64,000 nucleotides of DNA from Adlercreutzia muris (GCF_008831045.1 NZ_WAJS01000014.1:1-64000); one strand, 5' to 3'; numbered from the stretch's first letter, positions 32,466 through 40,958 are shown. Translations and numbers: made by a program. The notes: generated from the sequence alone by a model not told the origin.

Positions 32466-33128
32466 TGGTCGTTGCCCTGGCCGGCACTCAGACCGCGACA
32501 TGGAGATTAATGTTGCGGGGTATGTTCTGGAATAGTGATGTTCCGACTGGTACTCAAGCGCGTTCCCGGCGATGCAGGCCGGTGCACTTCTGGGCCAGTC
32601 TTCCTCTTACTGCGGGGCATCCTAGCTGCGCCGGATACTGAAGATGCAGGGGCGGACTCAGGACGGCAGTGCCACTGATTTTCGAACAAACCTCTTCTTC
32701 TGCGACAAATCGTGCGATTGGGCGACATTTCACCTAGCGGTCTGCGACAAATCGGTCGATTGGGCGACACTTTTCGGTCCGAGAGGCGCTGCCGATGTCG
32801 CCCAATCAGCTGATTTGTCGCAGAAGCGTCCCCTTGGTTGGGGCTAGGGCCCTCCGCGCCGGCTTCCGATGCTTCGAACTGTTTTCGCACGGCTCGCGTT
32901 GGTCTTGCTCCTGAACATTGGAAGAACCGTGCGTGCATCGCTGTCTAGGGGGAAGACGGCAACGCAGGCGCGGAATGACCGTGTCTTGCGCCAAATTTGT
33001 CCGCTCATGCGAAATGACGCATTAAAACGGAAGATGCGCGGGTGAACCCGACAACACCAAGACAGCGCTTCATTAAGAGAGGCTCTCAGTTGAAAACTCT
33101 GCAATTTCCTATTGCGAACAGGTAAAAA
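32466..33128. other. Gene-free stretch in the duplicated region
   Basis: About 660 bases without a supported gene. A 143-codon open frame on the minus strand (32507-32938) has a basic, low-complexity product made of the repeat below and no ribosome-binding site. The stretch carries the dyad repeat at 32698-32825. In the duplication model this is what remains of the first copy of the region between citrate synthase and tRNA-Ser. Confidence 0.5.
32698..32825. repeat. Triple dyad repeat TGCGACAAATC..GATTGGGCGACA
   Basis: Two direct copies (32701-32727 and 32743-32769) of TGCGACAAATCN3-4GATTGGGCGACA and one inverted copy (32797-32823). The inverted copy can pair with either direct copy, so two alternative long hairpins are possible. 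No coding role is seen. Confidence 0.75.
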
Positions 33129-33216
33129 TGGCGGAGGCGGTAGGATTTGAACCCACGGTACCTTTCGGCACGACAGTTTTCAAGACTGCTTCCTTAAGCC
33201 ACTCGGACACGCCTCC
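33129..33216 (-). tRNA. tRNA-Ser (anticodon TGA), copy 1
   Basis: Type II tRNA on the minus strand: acceptor GGAGGCG/CGCCTCC fully paired, anticodon loop CTTGAAA, long variable arm CGTGCCGAAAGGTACC, T-loop TTCAAAT, discriminator G and encoded CCA. Almost identical to copy 2 at 38630-38717 apart from the acceptor stem and one variable-arm base. Confidence 0.95.
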
Positions 33217-33356
33217 GCGGAATCGATGCCCATTGCGAGACAACGGGCATTGCTGCACAGGATACCATAGCCTTCGAGGGAATGGGCCCAACACGGCCAG
33301 AGTGTCTTTGTGCTGGAGAGCGACGGTCGCGCTGGAGACGATCCTTCCCAAGCGGC

Positions 33357-33362
33357 TATAAT
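33357..33362 (+). promoter_or_regulatory. -10 box of the tadA-like chimera, leaderless spacing
   Basis: TATAAT lies exactly 7 bases before ATG 33370, and no Shine-Dalgarno precedes the ATG. The arrangement is the same at the intact tadA (38840-38845) although the flanking bases differ. Confidence 0.6.
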
Positions 33363-33369
33363 TCCTTGC

Positions 33370-33833
33370 ATGAACGAACATCGCACACCCGAAGAACAGC
33401 GGCTGCTCGACGAGCAGTATGTGGCCCTGGCCTTGGAAGAGGCCCAGGCGGCCGGAGCTGCGGGAGAGGTGCCCATCGGGGCCGTGGTGGTCTACGAGCC
33501 CGTGGACCGCGGCACGTGCCGGCCGCTGGCGCCGAGTACGAGGCCGAGCTGAACCTGCTCAAGTCCATCGAGCGCCTCACCCCCGAGGTGTTCGCCCGTG
33601 AGAAGGGCTCCGACAAGGCCCTATGCGCGAACGTGGACATGTACTCAGGCTTCATCTACTCCATGATGGGTATTCCCGAGGACCTGTTCACGCTCCTGTT
33701 CGCCTGCGCCCGCATGGCCGGCTGGGCCGCCCGCCGCTTCGAGGAGATCGCCGCTGGCAAGCGCATCATCCGTCCCGCCTACAAGAACACCGTCCGCGGC
33801 ATCAAGCCCTACGTCCCGATTGAGGGGCGATAG
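33370..33833 (+). pseudogene. Chimera of tadA 5' part and citrate synthase 3' part (tandem-duplication junction)
   Basis: From ATG 33370 to about 33525 the sequence matches the first 52 codons of tadA at 38853 (MNEHRTPEEQRLLDEQY on). From about 33522 to TAG 33833 it matches the last ~100 codons of citrate synthase (EAELNLLKSIERLTPEVFAR to YVPIEGR), with about 7 changes in 97 residues. The join lies in GGCCGCTGG, shared with citrate synthase, and puts the two parts in different frames, so tadA translation ends at 33552. Same-direction fusion of the start of a downstream gene to the end of an upstream gene is what a tandem duplication leaves. No function is expected for either piece. Confidence 0.85.
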
Positions 33834-33852
33834 GGGCGGTCACGGTTCTTTG

Positions 33853-33892
33853 CGGCGGAAGCGTCCCGGTCGGGACGCTTCCGCCGTTTTTA
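33853..33892 (+). terminator. Terminator after the chimera
   Basis: A near-perfect 16-bp palindrome (CGGCGGAAGCGTCCCG and complement) followed by TTTTTAT. Confidence 0.85.
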
Positions 33893-33998
33893 TCTCCCTT
33901 GTTTGAAGGGGATCGCGGTGGTGCTTGGGGCTGCGGCTGACGGGAGGGGGCTTTCCGTTGCCCCGTTGCCCCGTTTGCTTCTCGGGGAGGGGAAATGC

Positions 33999-34004
33999 TA
34001 TGAT
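33999..34004 (+). promoter_or_regulatory. -10 box of the second LuxR-type gene, leaderless spacing
   Basis: TATGAT lies exactly 7 bases before ATG 34012, with no Shine-Dalgarno between them. Confidence 0.5.
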
Positions 34005-34011
34005 TTCTCCC

Positions 34012-35682
34012 ATGAATGGGGAGAATGCACAGTCCGAAACGAGGCGGAGCCAAGGGCCGGGGAGCATGAGGCGGCCCGACGTACTTGAAGCGTTTAGGCG
34101 CTTGTTCGGCCCGGGGTTCTCGTTGGCGTTCTTCGGCATCGGCCTGTACCGTCTTTGGTATCAGTTCAACTTCTACAACCTTCACTTCTCGGCCGACATG
34201 GGTCTGGTGACCGCGGGGGCCAACATTGCGCGGGTGACCGTTATCGCGCTCATGGTGTTCGCCTTGGCGCGCCGTGGCTCCAACAGGGCGTCCCGGGCCA
34301 TATTCGTCTGGTCGGGCTTTGTGCTCATGACCCTGTCGGGGCTTCTGTACCTAATTGACGTGTTCTTCGGCAGCGACAACTTCGAGGTTTTGCGCGCCGT
34401 CGTGGGCGGCATCGGGTTGGTCGGCGGTGAGGTGATGTGGTTGTTCTTCCTTGAGCGCGCCACTCCCGCCCGCTGCTTTTTCTACGTGGGAGGGGGCCTG
34501 GCCCTGTCGTGCGCGCTGTCGCTGGTCATGGGCTATCTGAATCCCGAAGTGGCGGCCATGGTGAACCTGTTCGTGCCCGCGCTGTCGGTGTTCGCCTACT
34601 GGCGCGCCATGCACTTGGAGCAGTGGGGCGACGATGACGGCTGGCAGGCGATGCCTCGGGAGGCGTTGTCCGGCGCGTCCCGCGGGGAGGGGGTAGCGAA
34701 GGGCCGCGGTCGCCTCGGTTGGGGTCGGCAGCTGACGGCCGTCGTGGCGGCATGCTTCCTGTTCGCCTTTCTTTTGGGCATGGCTCTGGGCTACCCCGAT
34801 GGGCGTTTGCGCGAGATGTCTCAGGGCGTGCGCTCGGCCCATCAGGTGCTGGTGGTGCTCGTGGTGGTCGCGACGATTTGGTGGGCGCTGGTGCGGGGCC
34901 GCGGTTTCGACTTCTCGGCCTACTGGATGTTCCAGAATGTGCTGATGATGGTGAGCGTCTGCCTGCTCATGAGTAAGTGGTCCGGCGCCCACGAGGCGAG
35001 CACGTTCTTCGCAACGAACGCCATGACCTGTTTTTATCTTCCCCTGGTCTACTTCATTTGCCAGATGGCGCGGGAGCTGCGGCAGCCGGCGGCGCTCGTG
35101 TACGCCGTGGTCTACGGCGGAGCACTGCTGTGCATGGCCGTCGGACGGTTGGCGGTCCATGTCGTGGGACCAGCCATGGTGCTCGATTCGGGGCACAATC
35201 TGACGCTGCTGGTTGCTATGGCCGTCGTGGTGCTCGTTGAATGCACGCTGGGCTTGGCGGCCATGCGCATGGGCGGCGTCGGATCCCTGGGTTGGGGGCT
35301 GGCTCGCGGCGACGCCTCCCTGTCGGTCCTGGTGCCCGTGGCCGAGGTGGCGCCGGCGAGGGAATGCCCGACCGGCGACGATGGGGCCGAGGCCCCGGTG
35401 GCCGGGTCCGGCCTGCTGGGGAAAGCGCCCGCTGGGGAGCCCATGCGGGATGGCGGCTGCTCCCGCGGCGCCGGGGACGACCCGGTTGCGGCGCTGGCGG
35501 ACGCCTATGGACTGACGGAGACTGAGGCGGCCATTGTGCGTCTCATCGCCCAGGGCCGCAGCCGCAGCTACATTGCCCAGGCGCTGAGCTACTCCGAGAA
35601 TACCATTCGCAACTATACGCGCACGGTGTATCGGAAAGCGGCGGTGCACAGCAAGCAGGAGCTGCTCGATAAGCTCGAGTAG
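34012..35682 (+). CDS. LuxR-family regulator with N-terminal 12-TM domain
   Basis: 556 residues from ATG 34012, chosen because of the -10 box 7 bases upstream; the frame is open to 33925. About twelve hydrophobic segments fill residues 30-450, for example FGPGFSLAFFGIGLYRLWYQ at the start and LVVATIWWALVRGRGFDFSA in the middle, both with counterparts in the gene at 18982. A Gly/Ala/Pro-rich linker leads to the LuxR helix-turn-helix (AYGLTETEAAIVRLIAQGRS, then YIAQALSYSENTIRNYTRTV). It is convergent with a flavin reductase gene, as is its relative. It probably senses a small molecule at the membrane and controls that reductase; this is inference. Confidence 0.88.
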   Translation: MNGENAQSETRRSQGPGSMRRPDVLEAFRRLFGPGFSLAFFGIGLYRLWYQFNFYNLHFSADMGLVTAGANIARVTVIALMVFALARRGSNRASRAIFVWSGFVLMTLSGLLYLIDVFFGSDNFEVLRAVVGGIGLVGGEVMWLFFLERATPARCFFYVGGGLALSCALSLVMGYLNPEVAAMVNLFVPALSVFAYWRAMHLEQWGDDDGWQAMPREALSGASRGEGVAKGRGRLGWGRQLTAVVAACFLFAFLLGMALGYPDGRLREMSQGVRSAHQVLVVLVVVATIWWALVRGRGFDFSAYWMFQNVLMMVSVCLLMSKWSGAHEASTFFATNAMTCFYLPLVYFICQMARELRQPAALVYAVVYGGALLCMAVGRLAVHVVGPAMVLDSGHNLTLLVAMAVVVLVECTLGLAAMRMGGVGSLGWGLARGDASLSVLVPVAEVAPARECPTGDDGAEAPVAGSGLLGKAPAGEPMRDGGCSRGAGDDPVAALADAYGLTETEAAIVRLIAQGRSRSYIAQALSYSENTIRNYTRTVYRKAAVHSKQELLDKLE

Positions 35683-35698
35683 CTCCTGCCATAGGACG

Positions 35699-35737
35699 CG
35701 GGCCCCGCGGCTGAGAGGCTGCGGAGCCCGCGCAGGG
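35699..35737. terminator. Hairpin between convergent regulator and reductase genes
   Basis: GCGGGC...GCGG and CCGC...GCCCGC pair across CTGAGAGG. No long T-run is present. Confidence 0.5.
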
Positions 35738-35793
35738 GAGGGCTTGGAGGGGTTAGCTCGCCTTGTTTTCAGAACGGGCCGGTTGGTGGGGAG

Positions 35794-37647
35794 CTAGGCC
35801 GTAAGCGCGTGCTCGGCGGCGTTGCCGCCCGCATTGCGGCCGAAGGTGATGCAGTCGGCGATAGCGTTGCCGCCCAGGCGGTTCTCGCCGTGGATGCCGC
35901 CGGTGCACTCGCCGCAGGCGAACAGGCCGTCGATGGGAGTCCCGTCGGCGCCACAGGCCTGGGACTTCACGTTGATGCGAATACCGCCCATGGTGTGGTG
36001 CACGGTGGGAACCTTGCGGCAGGCATACCAGGGGCCCTCGGTCATCGCGGCATCGGCGGTGTTGGTGGCCTTGAATCCGAACTCGTCTTCTGCGCCGCCC
36101 ACCACGGCGTTGTAGGTGTCGAGGGACGCCTGCAGGTTGGCGGCGTCCACGCCCATGGCCTGGGCGACCTCCTCCACGGTCTCGCCGGCGACGATGTGGC
36201 CCAGGGCCAGCATATTGTTGATGGTGGCACCGTTGGCATCGGGCTCGTCGGGGTCGGGGTAGCGCAGCGTGTTGACGACGATCCAGTACGTGGAATCGGG
36301 CTGGGCGAAAATTGCCTTGCACAGAGCGTCGCGCTCGGCACCCTCGTTCACGAAGCGCTTGCCTTCGATGTTCACGAAGATGCGGTTGCGCCCAGAGGTG
36401 CGGATGTCCTCCATGAGGCCCGTGCCCGGGGTGCCGCAGGGGTGCAGCTGAATGTCCGACAGGCCGACGAGCTCCGCACCGGCTCCCTCGGCCAGAGCCA
36501 TGCCCTCGCCTTGGGCGCAGGGCTTGATGTTGGTGCAGCCGATGGTGTCGTCGAGCTTCACTTCCTTCCACACGCCGGTGTTGACGCTCTGGCGGTACTC
36601 GACGTTGGCCCCGAATCCGCCCGTAGCGATCACGACCGCCTTCGCGTTCACGGTGACCTCCTGGCTGCCGTCATGCAGGGCGGTGACGCCGACCACGGCA
36701 CCCCCGTCGGTGATGAGACCAGTGGCCTGCATGTTGTGGAGCAGGGTGATGTCGTCGGGGTTCTCGGCGATGAAGTCCTCGAAGGAGCGAATGTAGGTGT
36801 TGCCCGAGGGCGTTGCGGGGTAATGGCTGCGCTCGCCCAGGGAGCCGGTGGCCGAGCCGCACTCGTCCTTGAAGGCCACGCCGAGGCTCTCGAGCCAATG
36901 GACCGAATCGAGGGCGTTGTCGGTCAGGAAGCGCACGAGTTCGGGAGTGCCGGTGCCGTGGCCGCCCTCGAGGGTCGTGTTGTAGAACGTCTCAACGGAG
37001 TCGTCGATGCCCTGCTTGCCCTGGCGCTCCGGGTCCACGGCGTTCAGGGCGCCCTCGGAGACGTTGGTCGATCCGCCCGTGATGCCGCACTTCTCCAGAA
37101 CAATGACGCTGGCCCCGGCTTGAGCGGCGGACACAGCGGCGGTCAGGCCCGCGCCGCCTGCTCCGATGACGCACACGTCGACGGTATAGAAATCCTCCAC
37201 GGCTTCGGCGGCCGGCGCGTCGGCTGCCTCGAGATCTTCCCGTGCCCCGGCTTGCTCGGCACAGTCGGCCAAACCCTCCTGCAGGGCCATGCTGGAAAGG
37301 GTGGCGCCGGTGATGGTGTCTACGTTGATGGTCTGGTACTCCATCACGTCGTCGGCCAGCTGCTCCAGGGCGCTTGCGCCAACGCCAAGCGATTCCTGGT
37401 TCGCGGTGACGTCGATGGCGGTGATGGCGTTGTCGGAGAAGGTCACGCTCATGGTGAAGGGGGCGTTGTGGCCCGAGGCCTCGGCGGTGTAGGTGCCCGG
37501 CATCCAGCTGGCCGCGGCCTCGCCCGCCGTGGTGCCCTGCGGCGCGCATCCGACAAGGCCGCCCATGCCCGCGACGCCGAGCGTCGCACCGAAGGCGGCA
37601 ACTCCCTTGCAGAAGAGTCGACGGCTCAATGGGTTGGAGGTGTACAT
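35794..37647 (-). CDS. Tat-exported flavoprotein reductase with FMN-binding and FAD domains
   Basis: 617 residues from ATG 37647 after GGAAGGGAGATTTTC. Twin-arginine signal LSRRLFCKGVAAFGA ends in LVGCAP, a likely lipobox. Residues about 45-145 are an FMN-binding domain; DTITGATLSS holds the Thr that carries covalent FMN in this family. Residues about 165-615 are the fumarate-reductase-type FAD domain: DVCVIGAGGAGLTAAVSAAQ, GGSTNVSEGALN, and GIHGENRLGGNAIADCITFG. FMN passes electrons to FAD, which reduces an acceptor such as fumarate or a related enoate; the true substrate is not readable. It faces the LuxR-type gene at 34012. Confidence 0.9.
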   Translation of the reverse strand: MYTSNPLSRRLFCKGVAAFGATLGVAGMGGLVGCAPQGTTAGEAAASWMPGTYTAEASGHNAPFTMSVTFSDNAITAIDVTANQESLGVGASALEQLADDVMEYQTINVDTITGATLSSMALQEGLADCAEQAGAREDLEAADAPAAEAVEDFYTVDVCVIGAGGAGLTAAVSAAQAGASVIVLEKCGITGGSTNVSEGALNAVDPERQGKQGIDDSVETFYNTTLEGGHGTGTPELVRFLTDNALDSVHWLESLGVAFKDECGSATGSLGERSHYPATPSGNTYIRSFEDFIAENPDDITLLHNMQATGLITDGGAVVGVTALHDGSQEVTVNAKAVVIATGGFGANVEYRQSVNTGVWKEVKLDDTIGCTNIKPCAQGEGMALAEGAGAELVGLSDIQLHPCGTPGTGLMEDIRTSGRNRIFVNIEGKRFVNEGAERDALCKAIFAQPDSTYWIVVNTLRYPDPDEPDANGATINNMLALGHIVAGETVEEVAQAMGVDAANLQASLDTYNAVVGGAEDEFGFKATNTADAAMTEGPWYACRKVPTVHHTMGGIRINVKSQACGADGTPIDGLFACGECTGGIHGENRLGGNAIADCITFGRNAGGNAAEHALTA

Positions 37648-38044
37648 GAAAATCTCCCTTCCTTGGTGGTTCGCCCCAGAGGGGCCTTGCCCGTTTCCCC
37701 TGGGGCCGATTGGCGCCTCCACCCTATAGTTTTGCGACGGCACCGCCAAGGCACAGGAGGTACTCAGCTATGTCCAAAAAGTACCTAAGTTGCCAAAAGG
37801 GCAGATGAAAATCGGTTTTCGAGCCGATGGCGTCGCTTAAAGAAGAGGGTTGTGGGGCGGAATGCGCATCTGTTCCCGGCACCTCCCGTTTGGATATCTT
37901 CTTCCTCGGAAATACCTTGAGCCCTGGGGAGAGGTCGCGAAGGCAAGGAGCGCGACAATGCCTCAAAATGTTGCGCAGCAAATTACTGAGTTTCGTACTT
38001 ATGATAAAGCGAACGGTATTTTGCTGGCTTAAAGGAGGAGAGCA
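37648..38044. other. Divergent intergenic region
   Basis: About 400 bases with promoters expected for the reductase (minus) and the lipoprotein (plus). AGGAGG followed by ATG at 37770 opens a 12-codon frame (MSKKYLSCQKGR) that I do not claim as a gene. TATGAT at 38001-38006, about 39 bases before the lipoprotein, is a candidate -10 box. The part 37900-38040 is AT-richer than the region. Confidence 0.35.
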
Positions 38045-38530
38045 ATGAAACAGAACAAGGCACTCGTCTTGGCGTTTACGTGCGTGATGGCGCTTGGGCT
38101 CGTCGGTGTGGCAGGTTGCGTTGGGGGCAAGACGGATACGGGAGACGGGTACGAGATAAGCAATCAGATGCTCACGAAGGGAGAAAACGACCTCGACTAT
38201 CTCCATGCGGTTGCCAAGAACACCTGTGGACGCACTGAAACGCTCCTGATGAGCTGGGATTTGTTCGATGAGAATGGCAGCAAGATCGGCACGGCCCTCG
38301 GGGGCACCGAGGAATTGCCAGACGGGGAGACAGCCGAGGTTGAGGCAATCGTGATGCCGGACGACAGCGACATGATCGGCGAGATGAGCGAGCACGTGGC
38401 ATCATTCGAGCTGAGCGGCGTCTACTTCATGAAAGAGGAGAACGCAAGGCTCGAGGCGAAAAAAGAAGAGTTGCGGCAAGAGCAAGAGCGCGAGAAAATG
38501 ATCGACGAGATACTGAACGACAGGGATTAA
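38045..38530 (+). CDS. Small secreted lipoprotein, FxLYD-like
   Basis: 161 residues, ATG 38045 after AAAGGAGGAGAGCA. Signal peptide MKQNKALVLAFTCVMALGLV with lipobox GVAGC. The mature part has a beta-rich core (LDYLHAVAKNTCGRTETLLM, then SWDLFDENGSKIGTA and LPDGETAEVEA), the layout of FxLYD/immunoglobulin-like lipoproteins, then a charged helical tail (KEENARLEAKKEELRQEQER). Codon use is less GC-biased than its neighbours. Function unknown. It stands between the reductase and tRNA-Ser copy 2. Confidence 0.75.
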   Translation: MKQNKALVLAFTCVMALGLVGVAGCVGGKTDTGDGYEISNQMLTKGENDLDYLHAVAKNTCGRTETLLMSWDLFDENGSKIGTALGGTEELPDGETAEVEAIVMPDDSDMIGEMSEHVASFELSGVYFMKEENARLEAKKEELRQEQEREKMIDEILNDRD

Positions 38531-38629
38531 TTCGCCACTGCGCGAATTGCTCGAAAACAATCATCGCTGGGGGAGTGCCGAGGGTGCTCCCCTTCTGTTT
38601 TCTCGAAGCGACCTTGAGAGCGTAAAGAC

Positions 38630-38717
38630 TGGCGGGGGCGGTAGGATTTGAACCCACGGTACCTTTCGGCGCGACAGTTTTCAAGACTGCTTCCTTAAGC
38701 CACTCGGACACGCCCCT
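38630..38717 (-). tRNA. tRNA-Ser (anticodon TGA), copy 2
   Basis: Same body as copy 1. The acceptor is AGGGGCG against CGCCCCC, so the first pair is A1-C72 instead of G-C; CCA is encoded and the rest of the cloverleaf is intact. It precedes tadA exactly as copy 1 precedes the chimera. Confidence 0.93.
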
Positions 38718-38839
38718 GCACGAGATGGCGCCCGCCCTCAAACGGCGAGCATGACGCACGGGATACCACATTCCCGCTTCGATTATGGGGAATCGCCTGC
38801 TTTGCCGGGCTGCGTGGCGGCCGCGTGGGTGGAACCGCT

Positions 38840-38845
38840 TATAAT
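38840..38845 (+). promoter_or_regulatory. -10 box of tadA, leaderless spacing
   Basis: TATAAT lies 7 bases before ATG 38853. The intervening CCCCCTC cannot act as a Shine-Dalgarno. Confidence 0.6.
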
Positions 38846-38852
38846 CCCCCTC

Positions 38853-39512
38853 ATGAATGAACATCGCACACCCGAAGAACAGCGGCTGCTCGACGAGCAG
38901 TATATGGCCCTGGCCTTGGAAGAGGCCCAGGCGGCCGGAGCTGCGGGAGAGGTGCCCATCGGGGCCGTGGTGGTCTACGAGCCCGTGGACCGCGGCACGC
39001 GCCGACCACTGGCGGAGCCCCGCGTCATCGCCCGGGGCCGCAACCGCCGTGAGACCGATCGCGACCCGGCGGGTCACGCAGAGTTCCTCGCCATGCGGAA
39101 GGCCGCCCAGGCGATGGATGCCTGGCGGCTTTCCGACTGCACGGTGTACGTTACCCTGGAACCCTGCATCATGTGCGCGGGGCTCATGCACCAGGCTCGG
39201 GTGGCCCGCTGCGTGTACGGCGCGCCCGATCAGAAGGCCGGTGCCCTGGGCACCCTGTACGCGGTTCACGCCGACAGCCGGCTCAACCACCAGTTCGCGG
39301 TGACGGCCGGGGTGCGGGAAGACGAGTGCGTGGCGCTGCTGCGCGATTTCTTTCGGGCCCGGCGCAAGAAGCCGGCTTCGGGCTCTGTCGCCAGTGGGGC
39401 TGGCGAGGGTTCGGTGCCCGGCGCGGACACGGGGCCGTCGGAGTCGGCTGCGGAGGCTGCGCACGGGGTTGCGGAAGACCCGCGGGAGCAATTTGAGGAT
39501 ACCGCCCGCTGA
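38853..39512 (+). CDS. tadA: tRNA-specific adenosine deaminase TadA
   Basis: 219 residues from ATG 38853, probably a leaderless message. Cytidine/deoxycytidylate deaminase fold with the zinc site GHAEFLAMRKA (His and catalytic Glu) and TLEPCIMCAGLMHQARV (two Cys). YGAPDQKAGALGTLY and LNHQFAV are typical of TadA. It turns A34 of tRNA-Arg(ACG) to inosine; that tRNA gene is at 30632-30708. An insertion near residues 47-60 (VYEPVDRGTRRPLAEPRVIA) and a Ser/Ala/Glu-rich tail of about 50 residues exceed the usual 150-170 length. The first 52 codons are duplicated at 33370. Confidence 0.93.
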   Translation: MNEHRTPEEQRLLDEQYMALALEEAQAAGAAGEVPIGAVVVYEPVDRGTRRPLAEPRVIARGRNRRETDRDPAGHAEFLAMRKAAQAMDAWRLSDCTVYVTLEPCIMCAGLMHQARVARCVYGAPDQKAGALGTLYAVHADSRLNHQFAVTAGVREDECVALLRDFFRARRKKPASGSVASGAGEGSVPGADTGPSESAAEAAHGVAEDPREQFEDTAR

Positions 39513-39537
39513 GGGCGCTGGGAAAGGAGTTCGCAGC

Positions 39538-40593
39538 ATGGCTGGCAACACGTCCGAAGTGGATATGATGGCCGCGGCCCGGGAGGCCCAGTGGTCGGCG
39601 GCCGCCTTCATGGGGCCGGGGGCCGTCAAGCTGGTGGCACCGGCGAAGGTGAACCTGGTGCTGGCTATCGGGGCGCGACGGCCGGACGGCTACCACAATG
39701 CCGACACGGTCATGCACGCCTTGGCCCTGCACGATACGGTGTACCTGCGCATCGAGGCCGCCACGGCCGACGAGGTGGCTCAGGCGGCTGCTGCAGCTGC
39801 CGCAGCGGGGCGCGACGACGTGGCCCTGGGCGGCCCGGCCGACAACCTGCTCGTCTCCATCGACTTGGCCGATCGCACTGGGGCTGCCGGTTCCATTGCC
39901 GCGGCCGACAACCTGGCCTTCATCGCGGCGGATCGTCTGGCTCGGGCCGTCGGCTGGGAAGATCCCGCTCATGTGCAGCTGCGCATCGAGAAGCACATCC
40001 CGGCTCAAGCCGGTCTCGGCGGTGGCTCGTCGGATGCGGCGGCGGTGCTCGTGGGCCTGGCGGCCCAGTGGGGCCTAGCGGCCGATGACGAGCGGGTGGG
40101 GGAGTGCGCTCGCGCCCTCGGGGCTGACGTGGCCTTCTTCCTGCACGGGGGCTGCGCTCAGCTCGACGGCGTGGGCGAAGTGCTGCGCCGCCGGCTTACG
40201 TCCTCGAAGCGGGCAGTGGTGCTGGTGAAGCCCGCGGCAGGTGTGTCCACCGCCGAGGCCTTCCGCCGCTTCGACGAGGCGCCTCTGGCTGTTCCCGACG
40301 AGGTGCTGAAGGCCATCGAGAACGCCGACGACGCTGCTGAGGTGCCCCTGTTCAACAACCTGGCCGCCGCTTCCGAGGCGCTGCTGCCCGAGCTCTCCGC
40401 CGTGCGGGCATGGCTGGCCGAGCGGGTCGGTGCCGAGAATGTGCTGCTCTCCGGCAGCGGGTCGGCCACCTATGCTCTGGCGGACAGCTTCTCCCAAGCC
40501 AGCGCGCTCGCCACGGCGGCGAGTGCCGAGGGCTGGTGGGCGCGGCCGACGACCCTCTCCGGCCTGCGGGCCGCCCAGGTTCCGGGGAGGTAG
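39538..40593 (+). CDS. ispE: 4-diphosphocytidyl-2-C-methyl-D-erythritol kinase
   Basis: 351 residues from ATG 39538, after GGAAAGGAGTTCGCAGC. GHMP kinase: KLVAPAKVNLVLAIGARRPD, GYHNADTVMHALALHD, and the ATP loop IPAQAGLGGGSSDAAAVLVG, ending VLLSGSGSATYALAD. It phosphorylates CDP-methylerythritol in the MEP isoprenoid pathway, which would feed the menaquinone side chain. It is longer than the usual 280-300 because of an N-terminal extension of about 30 residues and an Ala-rich insertion near 80-95. It follows tadA by 25 bases. Confidence 0.93.
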   Translation: MAGNTSEVDMMAAAREAQWSAAAFMGPGAVKLVAPAKVNLVLAIGARRPDGYHNADTVMHALALHDTVYLRIEAATADEVAQAAAAAAAAGRDDVALGGPADNLLVSIDLADRTGAAGSIAAADNLAFIAADRLARAVGWEDPAHVQLRIEKHIPAQAGLGGGSSDAAAVLVGLAAQWGLAADDERVGECARALGADVAFFLHGGCAQLDGVGEVLRRRLTSSKRAVVLVKPAAGVSTAEAFRRFDEAPLAVPDEVLKAIENADDAAEVPLFNNLAAASEALLPELSAVRAWLAERVGAENVLLSGSGSATYALADSFSQASALATAASAEGWWARPTTLSGLRAAQVPGR

Positions 40594-40595
40594 CC

Positions 40596-40958
40596 ATGGG
40601 ACTGATCGCGCGTCTCTCTCGGGTGGTGCCCCTCGTATTGCTGCTGGCCGTGGCCGCGGGCATCATCTACCTGGTGGTCACCTACCGCCACTCCCCGGCT
40701 CGGGCCAAGGAGGTTCTCATAGCGGTGTTCACCTGGCTGTGCGGGGTGCTCAGCGGATTTTTCGCCCTGGCCTCGGTTTACGCCTTTTTCGACGGCGCGC
40801 CGGCGGTGCTCGACCTCACTCTCAGCTTCCTCGCGGTCACGCTGCTCGGCCTCGCCCTGACGCGCTTCGCCAACTACCGCTTCCTCAAGCACAATCCCAG
40901 CTACCGCAAAAAGCGTCTCCCCTCCACCACCAAGCACCGCTGGCCGTGGGGGAAATGA
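40596..40958 (+). CDS. Small membrane protein of unknown function
   Basis: 120 residues from ATG 40596, two bases after the ispE stop, so probably coupled to it. Three hydrophobic segments: VVPLVLLLAVAAGIIYLVVT, VLIAVFTWLCGVLSGFFALA, and LTLSFLAVTLLGLALTRFA. The C-terminus is basic and probably cytoplasmic (SYRKKRLPSTTKHRWPWGK). I do not recognise the family. Confidence 0.7.
   Translation: MGLIARLSRVVPLVLLLAVAAGIIYLVVTYRHSPARAKEVLIAVFTWLCGVLSGFFALASVYAFFDGAPAVLDLTLSFLAVTLLGLALTRFANYRFLKHNPSYRKKRLPSTTKHRWPWGK

Noticed and set aside
32507-32938. 143-codon minus-strand gene
   Set aside because: Its product consists largely of the translated dyad repeat and basic low-complexity sequence, with no start signal.
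33370-33552. Second tadA gene
   Set aside because: It holds only the first 52 codons and lacks the zinc and catalytic residues; it is one half of the duplication chimera.
37770-37808. 12-codon frame MSKKYLSCQKGR after a strong AGGAGG
   Set aside because: The ribosome-binding site is good, but the frame is very short and there is no sign of conservation or attenuation structure. Left as a note only.
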